Shown here: one piece after another, positions 19,460 through 29,377 of the stretch
Position numbering within the stretch: the stretch's first letter is position 1
Layout of the letters: the number at the start of each line of letters is the position of its first letter
Notes under the pieces: generated by a model
The model's database searches: none
Seen by the model: only the letters and a program-made list of their open reading frames with translations
What the model was told of the DNA's origin: nothing
Assembly (NCBI RefSeq): GCF_000069185.1
Contig: NC_010397.1
Span: 3,720,001-3,784,000, forward strand
Length of the DNA stretch: 64,000 nucleotides
Direction of reading: 5' to 3'
Source of the DNA: Mycobacteroides abscessus ATCC 19977
Lineage (GTDB): Bacteria; Actinomycetota; Actinomycetes; Mycobacteriales; Mycobacteriaceae
Position numbers and translations under genes: made by a program

Positions 19460-21697
19460 CTAGACCTCGACGGACGCCAGGGCGGCGTTGAACGTCTGGC
19501 TCGGCCGCATGACGGCGTTGGTCTTCTCGGGGTCCGGTGCGTAGTAGCCACCGATATCGGCCGGGCTGCCCTGCACGGCGGCAAGCTCGGCCACAATCTG
19601 ATCCTCGTTCTCGACCAGCTGCTTGGCCAGCGGTGCGAACAGCTCGGCCAGTTCCACGTCTTCGGTCTGCGCGGCCAGCTCGGCCGCCCAGTACAACGCC
19701 AGATAGAACTGGCTGCCACGGTTGTCGAGCTCGCCGGCCTTGCGGGACGGACTCTTGTCGTTCTCCAGCAGCTTTCCGGTCGCGGCATCCAGCGTGGTGG
19801 CCAGAATCTTGGCCCGGGCGTTCCCGGTCTTGATGCCCAAGTCTTCGAGGCTGACGGCCAGTGCCAGGAACTCACCGAGCGAATCCCACCGCAGATGGTT
19901 CTCCTCGACCAGCTGGCTCACGTGCTTGGGCGCCGACCCCCCGGCGCCCGTCTCGTACAGTCCGCCTCCGGCCATCAACGGCACGATGGAGAGCATCTTG
20001 GCACTGGTACCCAGCTCCAGGATCGGGAACAGGTCGGTGAGGTAGTCGCGCAGGATGTTGCCGGTCGCGGCGATGGTGTCCTTACCGCGGATCAGTCGCT
20101 CCAGGGTGTACCGCATGGCCCACACCTGAGGCACAACCTGAATCTTGAGGCCCTCGGTGTCGTGATCCTGCAGGTATTCCTTGACCTTCTTACGCAGTTC
20201 CACCTCGTGCGGACGCTCGGTGTCCAGCCAGAACACCACGTTCATCCCCGACTCGCGCCCCCGCGTGACGGCGAGCTTGACCCAGTCCTGAATAGCGGCA
20301 TCGGTGACGACCGGCATGCGCCAGATATCGCCCTCTTCAACGTTCTGTGTCAGCAGTACCTCGCCGGTGTCGATGTCGACGATGTCGGCGACACCGGCCT
20401 CGGCGATCTCGAAGGTCTTGTCGTGGCTGCCGTACTCCTCGGCCTTCTGCGCCATCAGACCGACGTTGGGAACGGTGCCCATGGTCCTCGGGTCGAACTG
20501 GCCGTGGGTCTTCACGAAGTTGATCATCTCCTGGTAGATCCGGGAGAAGGTCGACTCGGGGTTGACGGCCTTGGTGTCCTTGAGCTTGCCGTCGGCGCCG
20601 TACATCTTGCCGCCGGCCCGAATCATGGCCGGCATCGAGGCGTCGACGATCACGTCGCTGGGCGAGTGGAAGTTCGAAATACCCTTGGCCGAGTCCACCA
20701 TGGCCAGCTCCGGCCGGTGCTCGTGACAGGCGTGCAGGTCGCGGATGATCTCCTCGTGCTGCGACGCGGGCAGGGCCTCGATCTTGCTGTACAGGTCCGA
20801 CAATCCATTGTTGACGTTGACGCCCAGCTCGTCGAACAGCTTCTGGTGCTTTTCGAAGGCGTCCTTGTAGAAGATCTTGACCGCGTGGCCGAAGACGATG
20901 GGGTGGCTGACCCGCATCATGGTCGCCTTGACGTGCAAGGACAGCATCACACCGGTCTTGTAGGCGTCTTCGATCTGCTCCTCGTAGAAGTCGCAGAGCG
21001 CCTTCTTACTCATGAACATGCTGTCGATGATGTCGCCCTTGCCCAGCTTGACCTCGGGCTTGAGCACGACGGTGTCACCGCTCTTGGTGGTCAGCACCAT
21101 CTTCACCGTGCGGTCGCGATCCAGCGTCAGCGACTTCTCTCCGTGGTAGAAATCGCCCTCCTTCATGGTGGCGACATGCGTGCGCGAGGCCTGCGACCAC
21201 TCGCCCATGCTGTGCGGGTGCTTGCGGGCGTACTCCTTCACCGCCTTCGGGGCGCGACGGTCCGAGTTGCCTTCACGCAGAATGGGATTCACCGCACTAC
21301 CGAGACACTTGGTGTACCGCGCCTTGATCTCAGTTTCTTCTTCGTTCTTGGGGTCCCCCGGGTACTCGGGCAGCTTGTAGCCCTTGCCCTGTAGTTCCTT
21401 GATCGCGGCCAGCAGCTGCGGCACCGACGCACTGATATTCGGCAGCTTGATGATGTTGGTTTCCGGAAGCTGTGTCAGGCGGCCCAGCTCGGCCAGGTTG
21501 TCCGGAACACGCTGGTCTTCGGGAAGGTACTCGGAGAACTCGGAGAGGATGCGTGCGGCAACGGAGATGTCACTGGTTTGGACGTCGATACCCGCCGGCC
21601 CGGCGAATGCCCGGATGATCGGCAAGAAGGAGTACGTCGCGAGCAGCGGCGCCTCGTCTGTCAGCGTGTAGATGATGGTCGGCTGCTGCGCACTCAT
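19460..21697 (-). CDS. icd2: NADP-dependent isocitrate dehydrogenase, monomeric type
   Basis: Oxidative decarboxylation of isocitrate to 2-oxoglutarate with NADPH formation; TCA cycle. 745 residues, the length of the monomeric family (IDH-II). Landmark sequences of that family are visible, such as [11 protein letters not shown] near 133, [12 protein letters not shown] near 255 and F-W-L-D-T-E-R-P-H near 490. The start ATG at 21697 has GGGAG about 6 nt upstream. In M. tuberculosis icd2 is Rv0066c and the dimeric icd1 occupies this chromosomal neighbourhood (Rv3339c), so this locus carries the other isozyme class. Confidence 0.95.
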   Translation of the reverse strand: MSAQQPTIIYTLTDEAPLLATYSFLPIIRAFAGPAGIDVQTSDISVAARILSEFSEYLPEDQRVPDNLAELGRLTQLPETNIIKLPNISASVPQLLAAIKELQGKGYKLPEYPGDPKNEEETEIKARYTKCLGSAVNPILREGNSDRRAPKAVKEYARKHPHSMGEWSQASRTHVATMKEGDFYHGEKSLTLDRDRTVKMVLTTKSGDTVVLKPEVKLGKGDIIDSMFMSKKALCDFYEEQIEDAYKTGVMLSLHVKATMMRVSHPIVFGHAVKIFYKDAFEKHQKLFDELGVNVNNGLSDLYSKIEALPASQHEEIIRDLHACHEHRPELAMVDSAKGISNFHSPSDVIVDASMPAMIRAGGKMYGADGKLKDTKAVNPESTFSRIYQEMINFVKTHGQFDPRTMGTVPNVGLMAQKAEEYGSHDKTFEIAEAGVADIVDIDTGEVLLTQNVEEGDIWRMPVVTDAAIQDWVKLAVTRGRESGMNVVFWLDTERPHEVELRKKVKEYLQDHDTEGLKIQVVPQVWAMRYTLERLIRGKDTIAATGNILRDYLTDLFPILELGTSAKMLSIVPLMAGGGLYETGAGGSAPKHVSQLVEENHLRWDSLGEFLALAVSLEDLGIKTGNARAKILATTLDAATGKLLENDKSPSRKAGELDNRGSQFYLALYWAAELAAQTEDVELAELFAPLAKQLVENEDQIVAELAAVQGSPADIGGYYAPDPEKTNAVMRPSQTFNAALASVEV

Positions 21698-21878
21698 TAG
21701 TCACTCCCGGCATCGTTGATCGGACTTGTTGGTCGGTCAAAATCTCAGGTACCCCGTGGGTCACACGGATGCCCTATTCAGTATCACGTCGCCTTCGAGC
21801 CTAGGCGGGCGGACGGCCTGTGATCGCGCTCCCATATGCGCTTCGACTACCTGGTGGCAACCATTCGGTGAATTGCGA

Positions 21879-21884
21879 TACGCT
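21879..21884 (+). promoter_or_regulatory. -10 element for the SAM-IV riboswitch transcript
   Basis: TACGCT at 21879-21884 places the transcription start near 21891, immediately before the first base of the riboswitch P1 stem. This supports both the promoter and the RNA boundary. Confidence 0.5.
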
Positions 21885-21891
21885 GCTAAGC

Positions 21892-22010
21892 GGTCATGAG
21901 TACCAGCGTCAAGCCCCGGCTCGCTGGTCGGCAACCCTCCAACCGCGGTGGGGTGCCCCGGGTGATGACCAGGTTGAGTAGCCGACTGGGCTGTCAGAGG
22001 TTGATGACGG
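21892..22010 (+). ncRNA. SAM-IV riboswitch
   Basis: The 5' P1 strand GGTCAT (21892-21897) pairs with ATGACC (21965-21970). Inside is the conserved SAM-binding core with C-G-G-C-A-A-C-C-C-T-C-C near 21936 and GGGGTGCC near 21950, followed by the extra 3' domain typical of SAM-IV. In actinobacteria this RNA precedes methionine or homocysteine biosynthesis genes and turns them down when SAM is abundant. Here it lies 200 nt upstream of metY and is probably the control for metY-metX. The 3' boundary is approximate. Confidence 0.88.
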
Positions 22011-22211
22011 AACAGTCGGCCACACGGCAAGCGCGGGTCCGATGGCGGGCCCCGAGAAGACAGGTTGGCCCGATGGAGTATTCGTCACCCGGGGGTAGGT
22101 CCCTGCGTTCCTGTTGTCGGTTCCGGTTGTTCTTCGCGCCAGCGGCTCATCAGCACTGTCGCTGTTGCCCCCAGCCCTGACTGCCCTACCCGACTACCCC
22201 AGGAGAGCGCC
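22011..22211 (+). other. metY leader downstream of the riboswitch, with dispersed repeat copy 2
   Basis: This 200-nt stretch between the riboswitch and metY has no supported gene. It contains copy 2 of the dispersed intergenic repeat at 22125-22160 (GGTTGTTCTTCGCGCCAGCG followed by GCTCATCAG). I see no clear intrinsic terminator hairpin with a T-run, so the riboswitch expression platform is not obvious. A Shine-Dalgarno AGGAGA ends about 6 nt before the metY ATG. Confidence 0.5.
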
Positions 22212-23573
22212 ATGACCGATATCGATCCCACCACAGCAGACAGTCGCTCGGACAAGCCTCGCTCCGCCCAGTGGGCGTTCGAGACCAAGCAGATCCACGC
22301 GGGCCAGTCCGCCGACGCGGCAACCAACGCGCGGGCCCTGCCGATCTACCAGACCACCTCCTACGTCTTCAACGACACCGCGCACGCCGCGGCGCTCTTC
22401 GGGCTGTCCGAAGAGGGCAACATCTACACCCGCATCGGCAACCCCACCCAGGATGTCGTCGAGCAGCGCATCGCAGCCCTGGAAGGTGGCGTGGCCGCGC
22501 TGCTACTTGCCTCCGGACAGGCGGCGGCGACCCTGGCGATCGTGAACATCGCACAGGCCGGCGACAACATCGTCTCCAGCCCGCGCCTGTACGGAGGCAC
22601 CTACAATCTGCTGCACTACACGCTGCCACGACTGGGCATCTCGACTACCTTCGTCGAAGACCCCGACGATCTGGAGTCGTGGCGCAACGCCATCACCCCG
22701 GATACCAAGGCGCTGTTCGCCGAGTCGATCTCCAACCCGCAGAACGACATTCTCGACATCGCCGGCCTGTCGGAGATCGCGCACGCGGCAGGCATCCCGC
22801 TGATCGTCGACAACACCGTCGCCACCCCCTATCTGATCCAGCCGCTGGCACACGGGGCCGACGTCGTGGTGCATTCGGCCACCAAATACCTTGGTGGACA
22901 CGGCAATGCAATCGGCGGCGTGATCATCGACGGAGGTACCTTCGACTGGACCCAGGGTCGCCATCCCGGATTCACCACCCCCGACCCGAGTTACCACGGC
23001 GTGGTGTTCGCCGATCTGGGCGCGCCGGCCTACGCACTTAAGGCGCGTGTGCAGCTGCTGCGCGACCTCGGTCCCGCCATCTCGCCATTCAACGCATTCC
23101 TCATCGCTCAGGGTTTGGAAACATTGAGCCTGCGCGTGGAGCGGCACGTGGCGAACGCACAGCGGGTGGCCGAATTCCTTGTCGCACAGCCGGAAGTCAC
23201 TCGCGTCAACTACGCCGGGCTACCCACATCTCCATGGTACGAGCGCGCGAAGGCCTTGGCCCCCAAGGGAGCCGGTGCCGTGCTCGCATTCGAACTGGAC
23301 GGTGGTGTCGAGGCTGCGACCACCTTCATCGATTCCCTGACCCTGCACAGCCAGGTCGCCAACATCGGTGATGTGCGTTCGCTTGTCATCCACCCGGCCA
23401 CCACAACGCACGGACAGCTCTCCCCTGCCGAACAGGTGGCCTCCGGGGTCACGCCGGGACTGGTCCGGTTGGCCGTCGGCATCGAGGGCATCGACGACAT
23501 CCTGGCCGACCTGGAGTCCGGATTCACGGCCGTACGCAGGCTCAAACAACCCGCGGCGGTGGCATCATCGTGA
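22212..23573 (+). CDS. metY: O-acetylhomoserine aminocarboxypropyltransferase (sulfhydrylase)
   Basis: PLP enzyme that converts O-acetylhomoserine and sulfide to homocysteine. 453 residues. The PLP lysine is in [12 protein letters not shown] near residue 225, with the Cys/Met-metabolism signature and a late R-L-A-V-G-I-E that binds the carboxylate. Matches Rv3340, annotated metC in M. tuberculosis. The ATG at 22212 follows AGGAGA; upstream in-frame codons lie in the leader. It overlaps metX by GTGA and is under the SAM-IV riboswitch. Confidence 0.95.
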   Translation: MTDIDPTTADSRSDKPRSAQWAFETKQIHAGQSADAATNARALPIYQTTSYVFNDTAHAAALFGLSEEGNIYTRIGNPTQDVVEQRIAALEGGVAALLLASGQAAATLAIVNIAQAGDNIVSSPRLYGGTYNLLHYTLPRLGISTTFVEDPDDLESWRNAITPDTKALFAESISNPQNDILDIAGLSEIAHAAGIPLIVDNTVATPYLIQPLAHGADVVVHSATKYLGGHGNAIGGVIIDGGTFDWTQGRHPGFTTPDPSYHGVVFADLGAPAYALKARVQLLRDLGPAISPFNAFLIAQGLETLSLRVERHVANAQRVAEFLVAQPEVTRVNYAGLPTSPWYERAKALAPKGAGAVLAFELDGGVEAATTFIDSLTLHSQVANIGDVRSLVIHPATTTHGQLSPAEQVASGVTPGLVRLAVGIEGIDDILADLESGFTAVRRLKQPAAVASS

Positions 23574-24724
23574 CCATCGAACAGCAGCTTCCGGTCCCCC
23601 ACATCGCCCTACCCCAGGGCGATGAGATCGCCTATGTACCAATAGGTTCGATCACTCTGGAAAGCGGTGCTGTGATCGACGACGTGACCATCGCGGTACA
23701 GAGCTGGGGCGAGCTCTCACCCCGGCGCGACAACGTGGTGTTCGTGTGCCACGCGCTCACCGCCGATTCTCATGTGGTCGGACCCGCCGGGCCCGACCAC
23801 ATCACCGGCGGCTGGTGGGAGGGGATCATCGGCCCGGGCGCGGCGATCGACACCGATCACTGGTGCGCCGTGGCCACCAATGTCCTGGGAGGCTGCCGAG
23901 GCACCACCGGCCCCACTTCCCTCGCCCGCGACGGCAAGCCCTGGGGTTCACGATTCCCCGAAGTCTCGGTGCGCGACCAGGTGAACGCCGACGTCGCCGC
24001 CCTCGCCCAGCTGGGCATCACCGAGGTCGCGGCCGTCGTCGGCGGTTCGATGGGCGGCGCCCGTGCGCTGGAATGGGCTGTGATGCATCCGGATGCGGTT
24101 CGTGCGGCCCTGGTACTGGCAGTGGGCGCGCGGGCCACCGGCGACCAGATCGGCACGCAGAGTACGCAGATCGCCGCCATCCAGACTGATCCGGACTGGC
24201 AGGGTGGCGACTACCACGGCAGCGGACGCAGCCCCGGGAAGGGACTGAATCTGGCCCGGCGGATCGCGCATCTGACCTACCGCGGCGAGGTCGAATTGGA
24301 CACCCGGTTCGGCAACGACCCGCAGGTCGGCCCGGACGGCCCCGAAGACCCCTGGGCGGATGGCCGATACGCGGTGCAGAGCTACCTGGAACATCAGGGC
24401 AACAAGTTCGTTCGGCGCTTCGACGCGGGCAGCTACGTCATCCTGACCGAGTCGCTCAACCGCCACGACGTCGGTCGGGGCCGCGGCGGTGTGGAGAAGG
24501 CGCTACGCGGCTGCCCGGTCCCTGTCGTGGTCGGCGGTATCACCTCCGACCGGCTCTACCCGCTGCGACTGCAGGAGGAATTAGCGGACCTGCTGCCTGG
24601 TTGTACCGGCTTGCGGGTGGTCGAGTCGGTGCACGGCCATGACGCATTCCTCATCGAGTTCGACGCGGTGAGCGAGTTGGTGCGGGAAACGCTCGCACTG
24701 GCCAAGGCAACACAGGCTTCGTAA
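23570..24724 (+). CDS. metX: Homoserine O-acetyltransferase
   Basis: Acetyl-CoA-dependent acetylation of homoserine, supplying the substrate of MetY. 384 residues, alpha/beta hydrolase fold. H-A-L-T-A-D-S-H near 60, the nucleophile in G-G-S-M-G-G near 158, a late Asp and the C-terminal H-G-H-D-A-F-L give the triad. The start is GTG overlapping the metY stop. Corresponds to Rv3341 (annotated metA). metY and metX together make the acetyl-homoserine direct sulfhydrylation route. Confidence 0.95.
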   Translation: MTIEQQLPVPHIALPQGDEIAYVPIGSITLESGAVIDDVTIAVQSWGELSPRRDNVVFVCHALTADSHVVGPAGPDHITGGWWEGIIGPGAAIDTDHWCAVATNVLGGCRGTTGPTSLARDGKPWGSRFPEVSVRDQVNADVAALAQLGITEVAAVVGGSMGGARALEWAVMHPDAVRAALVLAVGARATGDQIGTQSTQIAAIQTDPDWQGGDYHGSGRSPGKGLNLARRIAHLTYRGEVELDTRFGNDPQVGPDGPEDPWADGRYAVQSYLEHQGNKFVRRFDAGSYVILTESLNRHDVGRGRGGVEKALRGCPVPVVVGGITSDRLYPLRLQEELADLLPGCTGLRVVESVHGHDAFLIEFDAVSELVRETLALAKATQAS

Positions 24725-24748
24725 ACACCGAACCCAGAGGGAGCGCGA

Positions 24749-25486
24749 ATGCCGGACGCACAGGCAGAACCATCGCTTTCGTTCGGTTCGCAGGCAGCCG
24801 CCTACGAACGAGGCCGGCCCTCCTACCCGCCCGAGGCTATCGACTGGCTGCTGCCTCCCGGAGCACACGACGTCCTGGACCTGGGCGCAGGCACCGGCAA
24901 GCTCACCACCCGCCTGGTGGAACGCGGACTCAATGTCGTAGCGGTGGACCCCCTCGCGGAAATGCTTGAGGTGCTGAGCAACTCACTCCCCGACACGCCC
25001 GCGCTGCTGGGCACCGCTGAGGAGATTCCGCTGCCCGACAACAGCGTGGATGCCGTGCTCGTCGCGCAGGCCTGGCATTGGGTGGACCCCGAACGCGCCA
25101 TCCCGGAGGTGGCGCGGGTACTACGTCCAGGCGGACGGCTGGGCCTGGTGTGGAATGTACGCGACGAACGCCTGGGATGGGTGTCCGATTTGGGACACAT
25201 CATCGGTCACGAGAACGCGGCGGACTCGGCAGACGTGGGCGCCCTGCCCGCTCCATTCACCGGGCAGGAACGTCATCAGGTCGAGTGGACGAATTACCTT
25301 ACCCCGCAAGCACTTCTGGACATGGTCGCCTCCCGCAGCTACTGCATCACCGCCCCCGAGGCAGCCCGGAAGAAGACTCTGCAACAGGTTCGGGAGCTCC
25401 TGGCGACCCATCCGGCCCTGGCGCAATCGGCAGGCCTGGCGCTGCCCTATGTCACGGTGAGTATTCGGGCGACCCTGAATCGGTAA
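24749..25486 (+). CDS. Class I SAM-dependent methyltransferase
   Basis: 245 residues. Motif I V-L-D-L-G-A-G-T-G-K-L-T is near 44-55, motif II V-A-V-D-P near 67, and V-A-Q-A-W-H-W-V near 104-111 resembles the UbiE/methyltransf-11 group. It follows metX by 24 bp with a GGAG ribosome binding site and matches Rv3342, so it is probably in the metY-metX transcript. The methyl acceptor is unknown; its placement with methionine/SAM genes is suggestive only. Confidence 0.87.
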   Translation: MPDAQAEPSLSFGSQAAAYERGRPSYPPEAIDWLLPPGAHDVLDLGAGTGKLTTRLVERGLNVVAVDPLAEMLEVLSNSLPDTPALLGTAEEIPLPDNSVDAVLVAQAWHWVDPERAIPEVARVLRPGGRLGLVWNVRDERLGWVSDLGHIIGHENAADSADVGALPAPFTGQERHQVEWTNYLTPQALLDMVASRSYCITAPEAARKKTLQQVRELLATHPALAQSAGLALPYVTVSIRATLNR

Positions 25487-25542
25487 CACCGGGTGCACCG
25501 ATTCGCCGCGACGAACGCGGCCGGTGCCGCTACGGTGTACCC

Positions 25543-26220
25543 GTGCGTACGGATCGCCGCCTGTTGGCAGCCCTCTTTGTCACCACCACACTGCTGACCC
25601 CGCCGCTCGCCAGCTGTGGATCACACGGCTCATCCTCGAACGCCAAGAGCGAGTCCGAGCCCACTTCCAGCAGCGCGCCCGCCGAACGGCATACCCGGCA
25701 ATTCATCCCCGAGCTGGGCATCTACATCAACACCCCCCATGACTGGGTGTCCTTCGCCGACGGAGTGCACAACAACAAGGGAATGGTGACCTACCAGGTC
25801 CGGCCCAAGTGGGAGTCGTCGGAGCTGGCTCAGTACGTGCGCATCCGCAAGCTGACGCCTCCCGACGACGACACGGCCGCTCCCGAGGTGAAGCGCTGGC
25901 TGGCTTCGTCCAACGCCGACGCGGTAAGCGACTTCGTCAAGACCCGCAAGTCGAAAGTCACTGCAGACAAACGAGATTCATGGGACGGCCCCAATCTGCC
26001 CGGAGCCTCGGCCAGCCTGGAACTGGAGAAACCGCCAGCCGCGGAGGGCAAACCTCCGGTCGCGGCGACGCCGAAGATCTACGTGGCATTCGTCGGTCAG
26101 GGCGATCAGCGTTGGCAGATCGCCACCACCAATGTCACCGGCGCCAACGGCGAACCGTCCGAGCAGTTCCTCGGCGAGCAGGCCGACTCCATCGCCCGCT
26201 CGGTGCAACTGCTGAAATGA
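25543..26220 (+). CDS. LpqN-like lipoprotein
   Basis: 225 residues. A signal peptide ends in the lipobox L-A-S-C (Cys near residue 25), followed by a Ser/Glu-rich spacer and a globular domain with I-P-E-L-G-I-Y-I-N-T-P-x-x-W, resembling the mycobacterial LpqN/LpqT family. It should be acylated and anchored in the cell envelope. The role is unknown. The GTG start at 25543 has TACGGT (25531-25536) 6 nt upstream and no Shine-Dalgarno sequence, so it is probably leaderless. It converges on the DUF3017 gene with 4 bp between stops. Confidence 0.75.
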   Translation: MRTDRRLLAALFVTTTLLTPPLASCGSHGSSSNAKSESEPTSSSAPAERHTRQFIPELGIYINTPHDWVSFADGVHNNKGMVTYQVRPKWESSELAQYVRIRKLTPPDDDTAAPEVKRWLASSNADAVSDFVKTRKSKVTADKRDSWDGPNLPGASASLELEKPPAAEGKPPVAATPKIYVAFVGQGDQRWQIATTNVTGANGEPSEQFLGEQADSIARSVQLLK

Positions 26221-26224
26221 CGCC

Positions 26225-26554
26225 CTATCCGGTACCCAGCGGATCGATGGTCAGCGCCAGGTAGACCATCGCCGCCGCCACCGCACCGAGCGCACCGACA
26301 TCAAAGGTCTTGCTGCGCACCGCCAATAGACCCGCAGTGTCGTCGGTCAGCACCAAGCGCAGTGCCGCCGCGATCCCGACCGCGATGCCGACGACCAGCG
26401 CGCCGCGCCGCCAACGATCGGCGATCACCAGCCCCAGCGCCGCCAGAAAGACCGCCGAGACCACCAGGATCGGCCACTGCTCACGGGCGAACCGCTGGAT
26501 CGCGTCCAACGCTGTCGGGAGAAGACGCCGCGGCCCGGGTTGCAGGGCGGTCAC
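26225..26554 (-). CDS. DUF3017 membrane protein
   Basis: 109 residues with three hydrophobic helices (about 27-45, 49-75, 88-106). Its place directly behind folD matches Rv3355c, the DUF3017 family. The GTG start overlaps the folD stop by GTGA, so translation is coupled. Function unknown. Confidence 0.82.
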   Translation of the reverse strand: MTALQPGPRRLLPTALDAIQRFAREQWPILVVSAVFLAALGLVIADRWRRGALVVGIAVGIAAALRLVLTDDTAGLLAVRSKTFDVGALGAVAAAMVYLALTIDPLGTG

Positions 26555-27396
26555 GAACGTTCCGCCCGCTCGATCACATTGGTGAGCAAGAAGGCCCGGG
26601 TCAGCGGCCCGACTCCGCCGGGGTTGGGCGAGACGTACCCGGCCACGTCCCAGACATCCTCGGCCACGTCGCCGGTTAGCTTGTCGTCGACCCGGCTCAC
26701 GCCGACGTCGACCACCGCGGCACCCGGCTTGACCATGTCCGCCGTCACCATGTGCGGCACACCGGCGGCCGCCACGATGATGTCGGCCTGCCGGGTCAGC
26801 GCGGCCAGATCACGGGTTCCGGTGTGGCACAGGGTGACTGTCGCGTTCTCCGAGCGCCGGGTCAGCAGCAGCCCGAGTGGACGCCCCACCGTGACACCGC
26901 GACCGATCACCACGACGTGTGCCCCGTCGAGCTTCACGTCATAGCGACGCAGCAGATACACGATCCCGCGGGGCGTGCAGGGAAGCGGGGCCTCCTTGCC
27001 GAGCACCAGCCGGCCCAGGTTCGTCGGGTGCAGGCCGTCGGCGTCCTTGTCCGGGTCGATGCGCTCCAGCGCCTCGTTCTCGTCAAGATGCTTGGGCAGC
27101 GGCAGCTGCACGATGTAGCCGGTGCAATCCGGGTTGGCGTTCAGCTCGTCGATGGTGGCGCACAGTGTGGCCTGATCGATATCGGCGGGCAGATCACGAC
27201 GGATCGAGTTGAGGCCCACCTTGGCGCAGTCTGCGTGCTTGCCGCGCACATAGGCGTGCGAACCCGGGTCGTCACCCACCAGGATGGTGCCCAGCCCCGG
27301 TGTCTTGCCCGCCGCCTTCAGCGCCGCGGCACGAGTGGCCAGCTCCACAAAGATCTCATCGCGGGTGGCCTTGCCATCAAGTCGAGTCGCCGTCAC
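26551..27396 (-). CDS. folD: Bifunctional methylenetetrahydrofolate dehydrogenase/cyclohydrolase
   Basis: Interconverts 5,10-methylene-THF and 10-formyl-THF in one-carbon metabolism. 281 residues. The signature G-Y-I-V-Q-L-P-L-P near 92 and the NADP-binding [12 protein letters not shown] near 160 are intact. Also present is P-C-T-P-R-G. The start is GTG at 27396. It matches Rv3356c and heads a two-gene operon with the DUF3017 gene. Confidence 0.96.
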   Translation of the reverse strand: MTATRLDGKATRDEIFVELATRAAALKAAGKTPGLGTILVGDDPGSHAYVRGKHADCAKVGLNSIRRDLPADIDQATLCATIDELNANPDCTGYIVQLPLPKHLDENEALERIDPDKDADGLHPTNLGRLVLGKEAPLPCTPRGIVYLLRRYDVKLDGAHVVVIGRGVTVGRPLGLLLTRRSENATVTLCHTGTRDLAALTRQADIIVAAAGVPHMVTADMVKPGAAVVDVGVSRVDDKLTGDVAEDVWDVAGYVSPNPGGVGPLTRAFLLTNVIERAERS

Positions 27397-27420
27397 ACGG
27401 CTAGTATTCCTGGGCCTACA

Positions 27421-27443
27421 GCTCTTCGCGCAAGCGGCTCATC
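27421..27443 (+). repeat. Dispersed intergenic repeat, copy 3
   Basis: GCTCTTCGCGCAAGCGG followed by CTCATC lies between the folD start and the nitroreductase stop. It shares the TCTTCGCGC-x-AGCGGCTCATC core with the copies at 18375 and 22125. Confidence 0.5.
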
Positions 27444-27448
27444 GCCCC

Positions 27449-28099
27449 TCACCACGTGTCCCAGTGCAGGACGTCGGCGAGTGGCTGACGCTTGGCAAGC
27501 CGGAAGTCGGTACCCACGGTGTATGCGATGGGGAACAAACCACCCTGGGTGACCTTGTCGAACGGGATACCCACGATGTCGGCGGTGCGCTTCTCACCGT
27601 CGTCCATCAGATGCAGCGTGGTCCAGGCCGATCCCAGACCGCGGTTACGCGCCGCAAGCATGAAGCTCCACACCGCGGGCAGCAGCGAACCCCACGAGGA
27701 CGCGGCGCCTACCACCGGCAGATTGTCCAGGCGGCCCTCGATGCAGGGAATGAGGAACAGCGGCGAGCGCTCGAAGTTCTCGGCGAGATAACCGGCGGAG
27801 TCCACGACCTTCGCCTTGCGCTCTGCCCGGGTATCCCCCTCGGCGTAGGTGGCTCCCGCCCCCTTGGCGTACTTGTTCCAGCCCTCGCGGTAGATGTCGG
27901 CGATCGCCTTCTTCTTCTCGGCGTCCTCCACGATCACCCAATGCCAGCCCTGGTGGTTGGAGCCCGTTGGTGCCTGCATCGCGATGTTCAGACATTCCTC
28001 AACAACCGCGCGCTCGACGGGCTTATCGAAATCCAGGCGCTTACGCACCGAACGAGTGGTGGTCAGAACTTCGTCGGCCGACAGATTCAGGGAGGTCAT
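27449..28099 (-). CDS. Nitroreductase family FMN protein
   Basis: 216 residues. The FMN-binding T-T-R-S-V-R-K-R near residue 14 and A-P-T-G-S-N-H-Q-G-W-H-W near 44 identify the nitroreductase fold, similar to Rv3368c. Reduction of quinones or nitro compounds with NAD(P)H is likely; the natural substrate is unknown. The ATG at 28099 is preferred over an upstream start because the extra 24 residues run through the divergent promoter region. It is divergent from the old-yellow-enzyme-like gene. Confidence 0.85.
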   Translation of the reverse strand: MTSLNLSADEVLTTTRSVRKRLDFDKPVERAVVEECLNIAMQAPTGSNHQGWHWVIVEDAEKKKAIADIYREGWNKYAKGAGATYAEGDTRAERKAKVVDSAGYLAENFERSPLFLIPCIEGRLDNLPVVGAASSWGSLLPAVWSFMLAARNRGLGSAWTTLHLMDDGEKRTADIVGIPFDKVTQGGLFPIAYTVGTDFRLAKRQPLADVLHWDTW

Positions 28100-28126
28100 A
28101 TGACGAACGTACATCCACCGGACTTG

Positions 28127-28138
28127 CCTAAAATTAGG
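28127..28138. promoter_or_regulatory. Divergent -10 region with CCTAA-AA-TTAGG inverted repeat
   Basis: CCTAA and TTAGG arms flank an AA spacer. TAAAAT (28129-28134) is a good -10 for the plus strand, and TAATTT reads as a -10 on the minus strand. One palindrome could therefore control both the nitroreductase and the OYE-family gene. Confidence 0.4.
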
Positions 28139-28188
28139 AGTCCACATCCAGAATTCGCCGGCCATGGGCACGGCGTAATCTGCCGCCC

Positions 28189-29367
28189 ATGGGCAGTGAC
28201 GCCGCAGGAATTCCCGACGTGCTGGCGCCCGCGCGGCTCGGTCCGATCACGCTGCGCAACCGGACGATCAAGGCCGCGACGTTTGAGGCCGCCTCCCCGG
28301 ACGCCTTCGTCACCGACGATCTCATCGAGTATCACCGCAGGCCCGCGCTCGGCGGAGTCGGGATGACGACCGTGGCCTATTGCGCGGTCGCGCCCGAGGG
28401 ACGTACCGAGTATGGGCAGGTATGGATGCGCGAAGAGGCCATCCCCGGGCTGCGCCGCCTCACCGATGCCATCCACGACACCGGCGCCGCCGTCTCGGCT
28501 CAGATCGGTCATGCCGGACCGGTGGCCAACGCACGGTCCAACGGATCCCCGGCCCTCTCCCCGATCCGGTTCTTCAATCCGCTGGGCATGAAATTCGCAC
28601 GCCGCGCCAGCGCCTCCGATATCGACGGCGTCATCGCCGCCCACGCGAACGCGGCCCGGCTGGCAATTGAAGCGGGCTTCGATGCCGTCGAAATCCATTT
28701 GGGACACGGATATTTCGTGAGTTCGTTCCTGAGCCCGCTGTTCAACCGGCGCGGAGATGAGTACGGCGGATCGCTGGCCAACCGCGCCAAGGTAGCCCGC
28801 GCGGTGGTTCAAGCAGTACGCAAGGTTGCCGGCAGCCGCTTGGCCGTCACCGCCAAACTAACCATGACCGACGGCATCCGCGGCGGCATACCCATCGAGG
28901 AGTCTCTACAAACGGCCACCTGGCTACAGGAGGACGGTGGACTCGATGCCCTGGAATTGACCGCGGGCAGCTCCCTGGTCAATCCCATGTACCTGTTCCG
29001 TGGCGACGTGCCGATCCGCGAACTCGCCAAGGGCTTCCCCAAACCCATGGGTTGGGGCGTACGCCTGACCGGAAAGAAGTTCTTTCGGTCGTACCCCTAT
29101 CACGACGCGTTCTTGCTCGAGGATGCCCGTCGGTTCCGCGCCGAACTGGACATACCGTTGATTCTGCTGGGCGGCATCACCGGTGGTGAATCGATGGACC
29201 TGGCCATGGCCGAGGGCTTCGAGTTCGTGGCCATGGGCCGCGCGCTACTCGCCGATCCCGACCTGGTGAATCGGGTGGCGGCCGACCGGGCATCTCATTC
29301 GCGGTGTACCCACTGCAATCAATGCATGGCAACGATTTTCAGCAAAACGCACTGCGTGCTCACCTAG
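28189..29367 (+). CDS. Old-yellow-enzyme family NADH:flavin oxidoreductase
   Basis: 392 residues, TIM barrel with FMN. L-G-P-I-T-L-R-N-R near 17, H-L-G-H-G-Y near 164-169, F-N-R-R-G-D-E-Y-G-G-S near 182 and a late G-G-I-T-G-G are typical. The C-terminus has a Cys-rich C-T-H-C-N-Q-C plus a further Cys, reminiscent of the 4Fe-4S ligands of dienoyl-CoA reductases. The protein stops there and lacks their extra FAD/NADPH domains. Corresponds to Rv3359. Substrate unknown. Confidence 0.86.
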   Translation: MGSDAAGIPDVLAPARLGPITLRNRTIKAATFEAASPDAFVTDDLIEYHRRPALGGVGMTTVAYCAVAPEGRTEYGQVWMREEAIPGLRRLTDAIHDTGAAVSAQIGHAGPVANARSNGSPALSPIRFFNPLGMKFARRASASDIDGVIAAHANAARLAIEAGFDAVEIHLGHGYFVSSFLSPLFNRRGDEYGGSLANRAKVARAVVQAVRKVAGSRLAVTAKLTMTDGIRGGIPIEESLQTATWLQEDGGLDALELTAGSSLVNPMYLFRGDVPIRELAKGFPKPMGWGVRLTGKKFFRSYPYHDAFLLEDARRFRAELDIPLILLGGITGGESMDLAMAEGFEFVAMGRALLADPDLVNRVAADRASHSRCTHCNQCMATIFSKTHCVLT

Positions 29368-29377
29368 CATCACTGTC

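Noticed and set aside
18608..21394. Very long plus-strand open frame (928 codons) running opposite icd
   Set aside because: It crosses the hydrolase gene, the hairpin and icd in wrong phases, is Arg/His/Gly-rich with no domain, and is a GC-skew shadow of icd.
21896..22180. 94-codon frame in the metY leader
   Set aside because: It lies over the SAM-IV riboswitch, where conservation is of RNA structure, and ends in the dispersed repeat.
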